A stretch of DNA of 64,000 bases from Mucilaginibacter corticis (GTDB lineage Bacteria; Bacteroidota; Bacteroidia; Sphingobacteriales; Sphingobacteriaceae). Below are positions 18,149-27,533 of this stretch, one piece after another. The notes beneath the pieces are model-generated. The model worked only from the letters and a program-made list of their open reading frames with translations, searched no databases and was not told the origin of the DNA. The position numbers and the translations under genes are program-made. The first letter of the stretch is position 1, and every line of letters starts with the position of its first letter. The stretch covers positions 558,001-622,000 of the forward strand of contig NZ_VLPK01000001.1 in the NCBI RefSeq assembly GCF_007558865.1, read 5' to 3'.

Positions 18149-20506
18149 CTATTTTTTACCCTTTCTAAATAACCCACTAAGCCCAGACAGCCCACTTTTT
18201 TTAGTGTTATCTTCCTGATAATAACCACCGTACCCATAACCATATCCATAACCGTACCCATAACCGTACCCATTTTTTACATCAATAGAGTTCATAACAA
18301 TATTTAAATTGCTAAACTTTTTGCCTTTATAAAGATTGTCTATTAAATGTATTTGAGCTTTTGCGGTATAGTTATGCCTTACAATAAAAATAGTTGCATC
18401 CGCATACCGCCCTAATATCTGTGCATCTGTAACAAGGCCTACAGGTGGAGCATCTAAAATTATATAGTCAAAGTCTTGCTTAAGCTGAATTACTAATTCA
18501 TTTATCCTGCCATTTACTAATAACTCTGCCGGGTTAGGAGGAATAGGGCCACTAGTTATAAGATAATAATCCTGTTGCAATGATATTGGCTTGAGTATGT
18601 CTTTATAATCGGCTTTACCTATTAAATAATTAGACAGACCTTTAGCATTTTCAATATTCAGACCGGTGTGAAGTTTAGGTTTACGCAAATCAAGTTCAAG
18701 GATCACTACCTTTTTTCCTGACATTGCTAAACTTGCGCCAAGATTAAGAGAGACAAAGGACTTTCCTTCGCCACTCATATTGGATGTAAAAAGTATTACC
18801 TTATGACTTTCATCAGGTATAACAAATTGCAAATTAGTACGAAAAGCCCTGATCTGTTCTGCAACCATTGAACGTGGTTTACTAGCAACCAATAATGGGC
18901 TCGAATCATCAGAATGAGATATTTCGGCCAATATTGGTACGTTTGTAAAGCGTTCAATATCTTGCCTTCTGCTAATTTTAAAATTCAATGCCCCTCTTAA
19001 ATAAATAATTATGGTTGGTAAAATAAGCCCCATAAGCAAAAAAGCCAGGTAAATGATATTTTTTACCGGTTTAACGGGATACTTGCTACTTAAAGCAACA
19101 TCTATTATTCTACTATCCGCCACACCAGATGCTAGCTGCATTGCTGTTTCTTCTCGTTTTTGCAGCAGGTAAGTGAATAAATTATTTTTGATTTCCTGTT
19201 GCCGCATCACGTCCAACAAACCCCTTTCTTTTGAAGGGACTTGCGTAATAACAGATTCAAACTGGTTATTTTTAGATTGCAATTGTTGTTTTGTTATTTC
19301 CAACCCACTTTTTAAATTAACTGCAGATTCCTGTATCGCCCTTTTTAGTGAATTTATTTGATCGGTAAAGGTTACCACTAAAGGGTTGGTTTCAGGTACT
19401 GTTTGTAATAAACTTTGCTTTTTTAATTGTGTCTCACCAAGTTGCGAAACAAGCCCTAATAAAGTCGGGTCATCAATACCTAACATTGATGGCAAAGACG
19501 ATGCCTGATTATTATTTTGATTTAAATATTCTTGTAAATTTTTTAGTATACTAAGTTGAATTAAAACCTTATTTAATTCCTTATCATTGTCTTTTACAGT
19601 TTCTAAGAAAGCTTGAGATTGCGCACTTATATCAGTAATTCGATTACTTGATTTAAAACGCTCTACATTTTTTTCTACAGAACTTAGTTCTGAAGCTATA
19701 CCACTTAAACGGTCATTAATAAAGGCTAGTGTTCTTGAAGTTTCTTTATTTTTATCTTCTAAAGCCGCTCCATTATATTCTTCAACAAGCCTGTTCAGAA
19801 AATCCTTGCCTCTTTGTGGTATAGCATCTTCTAAAGTAATTATTAATGATGTTGCTTGTTTACTAACAGGATCTACCTTTAATTTATCGCTGTAATCATT
19901 AATTATGTCCCCCATTTCATTAAATTTCACATCAAGGAGTTGACTCAATTCTCCTTTGCCTGTTGGTTTAATCAAAATTATACCTGCTCCGGTTTCAATG
20001 GGTGTATTAACTGCATATGTCTTGCCATTTACCATTACCTGGCTAGCGCTTAAAAGTTTTACAGTGAGTTTTATCTTGTAAGCATTACTATTAGGCTTTA
20101 GCAACGTTGCTTCAAAAGGTAAGTTTACATATACCTCTTCCTCTCTTATTCTACCTTCAAAAATGTATGAAGTTTGCAATTTTAAACCCTCTGCCACCTT
20201 TTGCAGTAAAGTTTTGGACTTTAGGATTAATATCTCATTATCAATTATTTTATCAGACGTAAATAAGTCAAGGTCTTTTAATAAATCATTCTGCCCGCCT
20301 TTAGTACCCTTATTATCCTTAATAAGCAAATCTGTCTCAATTTTATATAGAGGCGTTTGAAACTTTGAATAAACATAGCCTAACACCAAAAAAAACAAAA
20401 CTGACACCACAAACCATTTCCAATGTTTTAAATAAGGAAATAAAACTTCGCGTAAATTAGGCTCGTTATCTTTTTCAATAAATCCTTCGGTATTCTCGTA
20501 GATCAT
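18149..20506 (-). CDS. wzc: Wzc-like polysaccharide co-polymerase and tyrosine autokinase
   Basis: Inner-membrane PCP-2a protein with a BY-kinase domain (785 aa). A Wzz domain opens it, with a first TM at about residues 32-50. A long periplasmic coiled-coil region follows, and a second TM lies near residue 490. The cytoplasmic kinase from about 540 has Walker A FTSNMSGEGKSFVSLN, Walker A' VVILELDLRKPKL and Walker B YIILDAPPVG. The C-terminal tyrosine cluster is an unusually regular Gly-Tyr repeat. Autophosphorylation there controls chain length and export through Wza, the next gene upstream (20-base gap). Confidence 0.93.
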   Translation of the reverse strand: MIYENTEGFIEKDNEPNLREVLFPYLKHWKWFVVSVLFFLVLGYVYSKFQTPLYKIETDLLIKDNKGTKGGQNDLLKDLDLFTSDKIIDNEILILKSKTLLQKVAEGLKLQTSYIFEGRIREEEVYVNLPFEATLLKPNSNAYKIKLTVKLLSASQVMVNGKTYAVNTPIETGAGIILIKPTGKGELSQLLDVKFNEMGDIINDYSDKLKVDPVSKQATSLIITLEDAIPQRGKDFLNRLVEEYNGAALEDKNKETSRTLAFINDRLSGIASELSSVEKNVERFKSSNRITDISAQSQAFLETVKDNDKELNKVLIQLSILKNLQEYLNQNNNQASSLPSMLGIDDPTLLGLVSQLGETQLKKQSLLQTVPETNPLVVTFTDQINSLKRAIQESAVNLKSGLEITKQQLQSKNNQFESVITQVPSKERGLLDVMRQQEIKNNLFTYLLQKREETAMQLASGVADSRIIDVALSSKYPVKPVKNIIYLAFLLMGLILPTIIIYLRGALNFKISRRQDIERFTNVPILAEISHSDDSSPLLVASKPRSMVAEQIRAFRTNLQFVIPDESHKVILFTSNMSGEGKSFVSLNLGASLAMSGKKVVILELDLRKPKLHTGLNIENAKGLSNYLIGKADYKDILKPISLQQDYYLITSGPIPPNPAELLVNGRINELVIQLKQDFDYIILDAPPVGLVTDAQILGRYADATIFIVRHNYTAKAQIHLIDNLYKGKKFSNLNIVMNSIDVKNGYGYGYGYGYGYGYGGYYQEDNTKKSGLSGLSGLFRKGKK
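18223..18272 (-). repeat. 12-bp tandem repeats encoding the Gly-Tyr tail of Wzc
   Basis: Imperfect 12-base units (GGGTACGGTTAT and variants) encode seven Gly-Tyr dipeptides followed by GGYY. Copy number could change by slippage in multiples of two dipeptides without shifting frame, altering the number of phosphorylatable tyrosines. Confidence 0.85.
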
Positions 20507-20526
20507 TTTGGTAAATCGAATTTTGG

Positions 20527-21363
20527 CTATTTGTGGCCGTAAATAACAATAATAGAAATAAGCGATAATGCACTTAATATCACAGGTAATATTTGATAGA
20601 TCTTATCCGTTTGCGCAATCCGGCCTTTGCCTGGTTCTACATATACAATGTCATTAGCATGCAGATAATAATATGGAGAGGTATAAACCTCGCGCGAGGT
20701 TAAATCTATATGGCCAAATTGCTTTTTACCATTTTCATCACGTATAATCAGCACATTTTCTCTTTTACCAAAAATGGTCATATCACCAGCCATACTTAAA
20801 GCCTCCGGTAATGTAATACGTTCATTGGGTATTACATATACTGATGGTCTTGCAACTTCGCCCATAACAGATATCTTGTAATTTAAAAATCTAACATTTA
20901 CAGTCGGTTCTTTAAGATACGTTTTAAGTCTATTTTTTATCGTATCACGAGCTTCAGAAGTATTAAGACCAGCAATTTTTAATGATCCGATAAGAGGTAA
21001 CTCAACAGTTCCTGATGGATCTACTAAAAATCCCTGTGCGGTAGATTGCGATGCCGCCGGGGCTATACCCGCAGATCCTATAGCAGAAACGCCATTGGCT
21101 GCGCCCGATGTGTTATCAGAAATTATTGGAGTACTTGAGTATGGATTAAAAAAACTACTTGCAACAGGATTTAATGACCCAACGTTTATAGCAAGAATAT
21201 CGCCAGGTTGTATCTTAGGTACGTAAGCTTTTGCTACGGCCATGGTGTCTGACCCATTAATACCTTTTTGAAAATAAGCTATCTGTTTTTGATTAACACA
21301 CGAAGAAAAGAGTGCAATGAATATCAATAAGACCAGCAGGCTTCGTTGTAATGTTTTTTGCAT
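20527..21363 (-). CDS. wza: Wza-like polysaccharide export lipoprotein
   Basis: Outer-membrane export channel of the OPX family (278 aa). The signal peptide ends in a lipobox (LFSSC, Cys22). A Poly_export domain follows (IQPGDILAINV, then VELPLIGSLKIAGLNTSEA), then an SLBB-type domain (SVMGEVARPSVYVI, LPEALSMAGDM), and finally a C-terminal hydrophobic segment (about 258-275), as in many Bacteroidota homologues. It is the first gene of the capsule operon, with a -7 box 32 bases upstream. Confidence 0.93.
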   Translation of the reverse strand: MQKTLQRSLLVLLIFIALFSSCVNQKQIAYFQKGINGSDTMAVAKAYVPKIQPGDILAINVGSLNPVASSFFNPYSSTPIISDNTSGAANGVSAIGSAGIAPAASQSTAQGFLVDPSGTVELPLIGSLKIAGLNTSEARDTIKNRLKTYLKEPTVNVRFLNYKISVMGEVARPSVYVIPNERITLPEALSMAGDMTIFGKRENVLIIRDENGKKQFGHIDLTSREVYTSPYYYLHANDIVYVEPGKGRIAQTDKIYQILPVILSALSLISIIVIYGHK

Positions 21364-21394
21364 TTTATATAACTAGGTACTTAATTATTGGCAA

Positions 21395-21402
21395 CAAAAG
21401 TA
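21395..21402 (-). promoter_or_regulatory. Candidate -7 box (TACTTTTG) for the capsule operon
   Basis: TACTTTTG on the minus strand matches the Bacteroidota TAnnTTTG consensus and lies 32 bases before the wza ATG in an A+T-rich gap. No clear -33 element is seen. This is the most plausible promoter of the whole locus because the upstream gene belongs to a different functional set. Confidence 0.55.
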
Positions 21403-21476
21403 GTTTTTTTTTATTAACTTCATATCATATTCGATTAACTTAACGTCAATCGTTTATTAACTTTTAGTAGAATGGC

Positions 21477-23636
21477 TTATAAATTAACCCATTTTTCAAC
21501 ATTATACAGGTGTTTCTTATACTCACCTTTTCTTGTAATATTTCCTTTACCATTTTGCCAGCCTAAGGTAAGTATATTATAATTACCGGCCTTTTCATAG
21601 TCAAACGAAGTCCCATCATCCTCGAAAAGCTGGATTGGACCTGCCGTTTTTCCGTACACCAAACAAGTAATGCTAAATATTGTTTTAGAAGAAAAAATAA
21701 ATTCAACAGGTTTTGCAATTGGCAATATTGATCCTTCCTTGATAAATATAGGTATTTGATCTAAGCCTGTAGCAATTTCATAGCTCTGCCCGCCGACATA
21801 TAGTTTGTTGGTATTATAATCATACCAGTTGCCTTTTGGCAAATACACTTTACGAGTAGAGGCGCTATCGGCTAAGGGGGCGGCCAAAACGTTATCGCCT
21901 ATAATATATTCATCCCATACATCATAAGTGTTCTTATCGTCGGGATAATCAACCACAAGTGCTCTGAACGGCGGCACACCCTCCCGGTTATATTTGGCAA
22001 ACGCTGTATACAGATATGGGATAAAGCTCATCCTGAAGTTTAATAAGGTACGGATGTGCGTTTCGGCCTCTTTGGCGTTTGGCAATAGTTCGCCGCGGTT
22101 GTTCTTATCTCTGTCATACTGCAGCCAAGGCGGGCTTTTTAAATACCAGCTGTTAAATACCGTTTGTGATGACAATATAGCCGTCTGCGTACGGCGGCAT
22201 AGCTCCGTTATAGAGGCTGATTCCCTAACCTCTGGCGACCACAGCAACCCTGAAAACCCGGCATTGCTGATCATCCGGATATACTCTTTATGCACATAGG
22301 TATCGCTGTATAATGATACCGGGTATGATGACGCGAAACCGTTCAACGACCGGATATTGAAATACGAACGCTTGTTGGCCTTTTTGTACAGGTTATACAT
22401 GGTTTGAAAATACAGCGTACCAAACTGCTGGTGCATCTGCTCGCCGTCGATACCCGACGGGAACTGAGACATCTCCGGGAAGGCCCAGGTTTGATCGCCC
22501 ATGGCGATGTTTGAGTTATCGCACTCGTCCATTTTAAAGGAGGCGATGCCGTGGTCTACAAAGGTCTTTTTATGGTAATCGCCAAAGATCTGTGACGCGG
22601 TCTTTCCGGCGAAATCAGGCACCAGACCGTTCCAAACCTTGTAGTCGCCAGCGCTGCTTGCTAACGACGCGTAGATGGGCGATACCGGCGAAGTGTAAGC
22701 ATGCTCCCATAAGTTAAGATGAATGCCCTCGCCCTGCATCTTATCGATCAGTTCTTGCGGGGCCGGGAAATGCTCGGGGTTCCACACGTATGAGCAGGAA
22801 TACGCAGCCGTTTGCCATTGTGGTTCTAAGCCAAAGACATCACAGGGGATATGGTTAGTTCTGAAATAGCCGGCCATGTTATATACATCCTGCTGCTTGC
22901 TATCAGCTTTCATGCGGTATTGCACGCCAAGGCCCCACATAGCAGGCAGCGCGCCGCCGCCTGCAAACAAGTTGTACCGCTGTAAGGCGTTTTTCAAGGT
23001 AGGCCCGTTAAAAATGAATACATCGCCCCCCTTGGCGCCCGGGATATCCACGATCACTTCGCCCGATTGGCTACCGGTATTCTTGTAAAGGTCGGCTACA
23101 GATTGCCCGTTACCGTTGCCCGCGCCTGTGTTGATATTGGCGTTGCCCTTTACCTGTTTATGCGTACCGGTGTAAAAGGTAGTATAGCGCGAAGTATTAA
23201 TGAATATGCCATAGCCTTTGTTGGACAAGTAAAAAGTAGTGGGCGCATGCGTATAGCCCAGATCATTTAACGGGTTATCATTCACGATGGGCTGCCTGCG
23301 CATGCCGCGCTGCCTGAACGAGTTCATCTGCAAACCAAAGCCATACAGTTCCTCCTTATCATCAAGCGGGATGTGTACTACTGCGCCACGCGGGGTAAGT
23401 TCAATGCGGATAGCTTTCGGATCGATCTCTGCACCGGGTGCAGGTAACTGGTTTAAGGCGGCAAGCTTGGGCTTTTCCTGCAGGATGTTGTAAGGCGAGA
23501 ACTTATCGGTTTCGCCCAGGGTTACCCGTGTAATACCGGGTGCCATTTCCTGGATTTGATTGCCTTGCTGTGCCCTTGCCGTCAGCCCGAAGCAAACACC
23601 AAGCATTACTATACTCCACGTGAAATTACGGATCAT
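21477..23636 (-). CDS. GH31 family alpha-glucosidase/xylosidase-like enzyme
   Basis: Secreted glycoside hydrolase of 719 aa with a signal peptide (LGVCFGLTARAQ). The GH31 layout is seen: N-terminal beta domain with YGFGLQMNSFRQRG, a TIM barrel with the nucleophile region ASFKMDECDNSN (Asp370), FSGLLWSPEVRES, and a C-terminal beta domain ending in the DUF5110-like QLFEDDGTSFDYEKAG. The barrel carries MKMDE-type rather than WIDMNE sequence, so the exact specificity is open. It is richer in G+C than the capsule genes that follow, and I do not count it as part of that operon. Confidence 0.88.
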   Translation of the reverse strand: MIRNFTWSIVMLGVCFGLTARAQQGNQIQEMAPGITRVTLGETDKFSPYNILQEKPKLAALNQLPAPGAEIDPKAIRIELTPRGAVVHIPLDDKEELYGFGLQMNSFRQRGMRRQPIVNDNPLNDLGYTHAPTTFYLSNKGYGIFINTSRYTTFYTGTHKQVKGNANINTGAGNGNGQSVADLYKNTGSQSGEVIVDIPGAKGGDVFIFNGPTLKNALQRYNLFAGGGALPAMWGLGVQYRMKADSKQQDVYNMAGYFRTNHIPCDVFGLEPQWQTAAYSCSYVWNPEHFPAPQELIDKMQGEGIHLNLWEHAYTSPVSPIYASLASSAGDYKVWNGLVPDFAGKTASQIFGDYHKKTFVDHGIASFKMDECDNSNIAMGDQTWAFPEMSQFPSGIDGEQMHQQFGTLYFQTMYNLYKKANKRSYFNIRSLNGFASSYPVSLYSDTYVHKEYIRMISNAGFSGLLWSPEVRESASITELCRRTQTAILSSQTVFNSWYLKSPPWLQYDRDKNNRGELLPNAKEAETHIRTLLNFRMSFIPYLYTAFAKYNREGVPPFRALVVDYPDDKNTYDVWDEYIIGDNVLAAPLADSASTRKVYLPKGNWYDYNTNKLYVGGQSYEIATGLDQIPIFIKEGSILPIAKPVEFIFSSKTIFSITCLVYGKTAGPIQLFEDDGTSFDYEKAGNYNILTLGWQNGKGNITRKGEYKKHLYNVEKWVNL

Positions 23637-23940
23637 TTTGCGCTATAATTAAGCCCGTAATTTACATGATTGAGGTGATAATAAAAATGCCCTTTTTGGG
23701 CGACGCCTGTTCCACGCGAATGTGTGACAGATGATTCACTTGATACACCCGTTTTTGCAATTAATTGATAATAAAATAGTTAATTTTAAGCTGCGGGTTT
23801 CATGATACAGTTTGGTACAAAATCACTGCTTTTCAGGCGATTTTTGATGATGTATTTAATGACAAAACAGCGCCACCATTATTGACTTAAAATTATTATA
23901 TTAACGCAAGCAGCATGCCTACTTGAAAAATTCAAACAAT
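23637..23940. other. 304-base gap, no gene seen
   Basis: The gap separates the GH31 gene from a small lipoprotein gene. A short hairpin (GCCCTTTTTGGGC, around 23689) is visible. I found no open frame of note, no -7 box and no RNA signature. Confidence 0.5.
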
Positions 23941-24663
23941 CTAAAAATTAAATATCCCTAAAGGAGATTCATCAAGACGAAATTTAATGTAGCCATTATC
24001 TACTTTGTGAACGGTACCGTCATGCTCAAATAAATTCATCGAAAAACGGGCTTCCAGCAAATACCCATTGGTTTCTTTTTGAGAGTTTATAATTTTAAAT
24101 TGCGCTTTTTGCTGAGCATCAGCATTTACAACAACCGGGTAGCCTGGCGCTGTTTGATCATAAGACGTCAGTCTTATATTCTTAGAAAGTGCAATAGCAA
24201 TACCGTCATGAGCGTTTATTCCGCTATAGTCTAACGGAAACCCGTAAGTTCCCGCCTTAAATAAATCGCCTTCGTCGGTTGGCATAAGTACGCCGTAACC
24301 AATAGGCTCATGACTAACAATTAACTGCTTTGTGGCAAATCTTTTAAAAAAAGCAAACGAAATTTCTCCTGATTTACCTTTCAGTGAAAAAAGTCTATAA
24401 AACTGCAAGGTATCCGGGTCGTTAGAAATATAACGGTGCCCGGTTTTATCAATAGAATCAACCTTCAGGTTAGCCTGGTTATTGCCAGTGCCTATCATAT
24501 CTACGTCGTTATAGCTATAAAAAGTTCCGTCAAGATTAAGTGAAACAGAGTCTTTAAATGTTGCTAAGGGCGGATCTATTTGTTTTTGAGGAGATTGCTT
24601 ATTATCTTTTTTACAAGCGGCAAATAATAACGTAACGGCTGCTGCCATTAAAACTTTATTCAT
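23941..24663 (-). CDS. Hypothetical lipoprotein
   Basis: Unrecognised protein of 240 aa. A short signal peptide ends in a clear lipobox (LLFAAC, Cys17) followed by KKDNKQ, as in surface lipoproteins of Bacteroidota. The rest is polar and rich in predicted beta segments (LNLDGTFYSYND, GYLLEARFSMNLF), suggesting a compact beta domain. It stands alone between the GH31 gene and a palindromic repeat cluster. Confidence 0.75.
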   Translation of the reverse strand: MNKVLMAAAVTLLFAACKKDNKQSPQKQIDPPLATFKDSVSLNLDGTFYSYNDVDMIGTGNNQANLKVDSIDKTGHRYISNDPDTLQFYRLFSLKGKSGEISFAFFKRFATKQLIVSHEPIGYGVLMPTDEGDLFKAGTYGFPLDYSGINAHDGIAIALSKNIRLTSYDQTAPGYPVVVNADAQQKAQFKIINSQKETNGYLLEARFSMNLFEHDGTVHKVDNGYIKFRLDESPLGIFNF

Positions 24664-24754
24664 TTAGTTTAGGTATATGTTAACAGCCACGAAAATAATA
24701 AAACTATTGATAATTATAATTTCAAATAGCAAAATTTTGCGGGCATTTTTATTC

Positions 24755-24855
24755 TGCCCGGTAAAGCGTCCACGCTTTACTGAAAATGTTTTTTTGGCCA
24801 GCGAGCGTAGACGCTCGCAATTTTATTCGTTAAAGCGTGGACGCTTTAACGGGCG
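24755..24855. repeat. Cluster of three perfect palindromes (REP/MITE-like element)
   Basis: Three hairpin-forming palindromes follow one another: 24761-24780 (GTAAAGCG arms), 24801-24818 (GCGAGCGT arms) and 24829-24850 (GTTAAAGCGT arms). The first and third, with flanking GCCCG/CGGGC, are inverted copies of each other, so the unit has terminal inverted repeats around a central hairpin. It lies just after the stop of eboF and could also end that transcript. Confidence 0.85.
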
Positions 24856-24871
24856 TATGCTAGGCAGTTTC

Positions 24872-26218
24872 TTATCTCTTCAAACTCTTCCAGATCACAT
24901 TAAACACATCCGTTGGCTGCACTTCTTTTTGTACATCATCGGTGATCAGTACCGCTTTATATTCATCAGCAATGTTGGTACGGCCGTGCGAGCCTTTAAT
25001 TAACGTGGCATCCAGCGGGATCACGTCCATCACATATCTGAAACCGGCCAGCTTGCGCAGTAATTTATAGGCTGCGCGGCCCTTCGAGGTCATAAACATT
25101 TCTACAGGGTCATAGCCCGGTTTTTTGTGGATATCCACGCAACGCGCGTAATCCGGTGCTACGGCATCGTCCAGCCAGAAATAATAGGTGAACCAGCTTT
25201 TTTCATCGGCCACAACCACAATATCGCCCGCGCGTTCATGGTCTATATGGTATTTCTTTTGCGCTTCGCGATCAAGTATCAACTCTATCCCTTTAACACC
25301 TTTCAGCAAAGCGATAACCTTTTCAGTAACCGATGTGTCATTGATATAAATATGCGCTATCTGGTGATCGGCAACAACAAAAGCCTTTGACGCGCCTGCG
25401 TCCAGCAACTCTAAGCCCCGCTCTACACGGATCTGCAGCAAACCATTCTCGCGGAACAAACGGTTTAAATGTACCGGGTTATTTACCGGTGCAATGCCGT
25501 ATTCTGACAGGATAATAATTTCGGCATTCTTCTTTTTATAAAATGTCACCAGTTGCTCAATAACCGTATCTATCTCATTCAGTTCCTTGCTAATCTTTTC
25601 CAGGTCCGGGCCAAACTTTTGCAGACAATAATCAAGGTGCGGCAGGTATATGGTGGTCAGAGTTGGATTATGCAGATCGTCATTAAGCATGCTTGCATCC
25701 GCAATCCACTGGGTTGATTTGATATTGGCACCCGGCCCCCAAAACTGAAATAAGGGGAACTGACCCAGCTTTTCCTGCAATACATCACGCAGGTCGGCAG
25801 GTTCAGAGTAGCAATCGGGCATCTTACGGCCATCAGCCAGGTATTGCGGGCGCGGGGTTACCGAATAATCGGCGGTAGAATACATATTGTACCACCAAAA
25901 CATATTGGCGCTGGTAAAAGCCGGGTCTTCTTTTTTACCCTTATCCCAGATCTTGTCGCCGTTTACCAGTTTGTTCGATTGTTTCCAGAATTTCACTTCC
26001 AAGTCGGTACGGTCATACCAGCCATTACCTACAATGCCGGTATCCGTTGGCCACTTGCCGGTAAGATAGGTTGACTGTACCGATGTAGTAACCGCAGGTA
26101 AAACCGGCTCGATAGTAGTTAAATGCCTGTTGGCGATATATTTTTTCAGGAACGGCGTATGCTCGCCTATTACAGATTTTGATAAGCCTACAACATCTAT
26201 TACAACCGTTTTCTTCAT
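24872..26218 (-). CDS. eboF: EboF-like alkaline phosphatase/nucleotide pyrophosphatase family protein
   Basis: Type I phosphodiesterase/nucleotide pyrophosphatase superfamily member (448 aa). The metal-binding Asp8 in VVIDVVG, the nucleophile threonine in AVTTSVQSTYLTG (about residue 44), LSEYGIAPV and the C-terminal KGSHGRTN are visible. No signal peptide is present, so it is cytosolic. It is the last gene of an eboABCDEF cluster, 11 bases after eboE. Ebo genes in cyanobacteria are linked to moving a scytonemin precursor to the periplasm; the substrate in this organism is unknown. Confidence 0.87.
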   Translation of the reverse strand: MKKTVVIDVVGLSKSVIGEHTPFLKKYIANRHLTTIEPVLPAVTTSVQSTYLTGKWPTDTGIVGNGWYDRTDLEVKFWKQSNKLVNGDKIWDKGKKEDPAFTSANMFWWYNMYSTADYSVTPRPQYLADGRKMPDCYSEPADLRDVLQEKLGQFPLFQFWGPGANIKSTQWIADASMLNDDLHNPTLTTIYLPHLDYCLQKFGPDLEKISKELNEIDTVIEQLVTFYKKKNAEIIILSEYGIAPVNNPVHLNRLFRENGLLQIRVERGLELLDAGASKAFVVADHQIAHIYINDTSVTEKVIALLKGVKGIELILDREAQKKYHIDHERAGDIVVVADEKSWFTYYFWLDDAVAPDYARCVDIHKKPGYDPVEMFMTSKGRAAYKLLRKLAGFRYVMDVIPLDATLIKGSHGRTNIADEYKAVLITDDVQKEVQPTDVFNVIWKSLKR

Positions 26219-26229
26219 GATGGTAAATT

Positions 26230-27432
26230 TTATAATTGATCTTTAACCCAGTTCAGTTCGCGGGCTATCGAATCGTTAATTGGTAATTTTTTAGCATCGG
26301 GCAAAACACCCCAGGTATAGGTTTCTACCTCTAAATGATTGGTAAACGATTTTGCTTTCTGAATAGCCAGCACATCTACAATGTCCGACTGTGTTGATTG
26401 CACCAAACCGTACTCGCCGGTAAATATAGGCACATGAAAATGCGCGCGCCATTCTTCAACCATTGGGTTATCAATATCGGCCAAAGCCTCGGGCAGGTCG
26501 GGGTAACGTTTTACATGGCCGGTAACTTTTTTAGCTACAACCTGGTGCAGATAGGTAGGCTCATCAAACCTGTCAAAAGCGGCCCTGATCTCACTCCTGT
26601 CGGCGTCTTTGGGCAGATCGGCTTTAAGTGCAGCACTGATCTGTATTTTACCTATCTCTATACCCTTCTCGGCCAGTTCATCAATAATTTGCTGATGCGG
26701 CTCATATCCAACGGCAAAATGGCAAACATCATAACATAAAGTGATGTGCTGTTTGATCAGGTTTTCGGCTTCGTCGGCATCAACATCAAACTGCTCGGCA
26801 ATCTCTTTTCGGCCCATTGGCAAAAGCACCCGCTCATACCAGTTAATAAACTCTTCGCCGGTTTCTAAAATACCATCAGGCTCCGGTTCAATATCCAAGT
26901 GCATGATCACACCTGTTTCGCGGTATTTCCTGATCAGCGCGGCGGCAACCTGTAACATATTGTGAGTGCCTATGCGGGTGGCCTCCTGTAATTCTTCAGG
27001 CGTGCTGTGCCAGTGGCGATAGCTTATCGGCGACGTAGAGATACCGCCATCCATGCCTTTTGGCAGCAATTGGTACAGAATGCGGAACATACGCTGCGTG
27101 TAGTCAACACGGCGGTTGGTTGTCCAGTCGGGTGCGTGAACCTGGTCTTTTACCACGGTATGATGAAAATCGCCATAAGGGAAACCGTTCATGGTAAACA
27201 CATAAGCATCGTTGTCGGCCAGCCATTGTTTAAATTCAGTCAGGTTAGTAAACTGATCCAGCTCGGTGCTGGCTACGTTAGATAGCCGCAAGCCGATACC
27301 CATAGGACCATCAGGCGATAATTGTTTTTTTATCCCCGGAAAATTCTTTTTCAGCGCAGCAAAGTGCGACGGCCAGTTTTCGCCGGGATGAATATTGGTA
27401 CAGTATGTTAAATGTCCGGTTGATGTTTGCAT
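26230..27432 (-). CDS. eboE: EboE-like TIM-barrel protein (metabolite traffic protein)
   Basis: Sugar-isomerase-like TIM barrel of 400 aa. It begins TGHLTYCTNIHPGENW, a hallmark of EboE, and continues with GIGLRLSN, GFPYGDFHHTVVKDQV, MHLDIEPEPDG and TLCYDVCHFAVGYEP. Conserved His, Glu and Asp residues in these segments could bind a metal as in xylose-isomerase-like enzymes. It is separated from eboD by a 98-bp interspersed repeat. The reaction is not known. Confidence 0.88.
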   Translation of the reverse strand: MQTSTGHLTYCTNIHPGENWPSHFAALKKNFPGIKKQLSPDGPMGIGLRLSNVASTELDQFTNLTEFKQWLADNDAYVFTMNGFPYGDFHHTVVKDQVHAPDWTTNRRVDYTQRMFRILYQLLPKGMDGGISTSPISYRHWHSTPEELQEATRIGTHNMLQVAAALIRKYRETGVIMHLDIEPEPDGILETGEEFINWYERVLLPMGRKEIAEQFDVDADEAENLIKQHITLCYDVCHFAVGYEPHQQIIDELAEKGIEIGKIQISAALKADLPKDADRSEIRAAFDRFDEPTYLHQVVAKKVTGHVKRYPDLPEALADIDNPMVEEWRAHFHVPIFTGEYGLVQSTQSDIVDVLAIQKAKSFTNHLEVETYTWGVLPDAKKLPINDSIARELNWVKDQL

Positions 27433-27435
27433 AAT

Positions 27436-27533
27436 ACCTCTCCCCGACCCTCTCCCAAGGAGAGGGGGCTTCCTTATTTATTTATAATTCTATTATTCAA
27501 AGTCCTCTCCTTTGGAGAGGATTTAGGTGAGGT
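27436..27533. repeat. Interspersed element, copy A (CTCTCC...GGTGAGGT family)
   Basis: The 98-base element has two internal hairpins (TCTCCCAAGGAGA and CCTCTCCTTTGGAGAGG) and outer ACCTC/GAGGT ends. Its last 35 bases are identical to those of the copy at 44933-45032. It fills nearly the whole space between eboE and eboD and touches the last base of the eboD stop codon. Confidence 0.88.
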
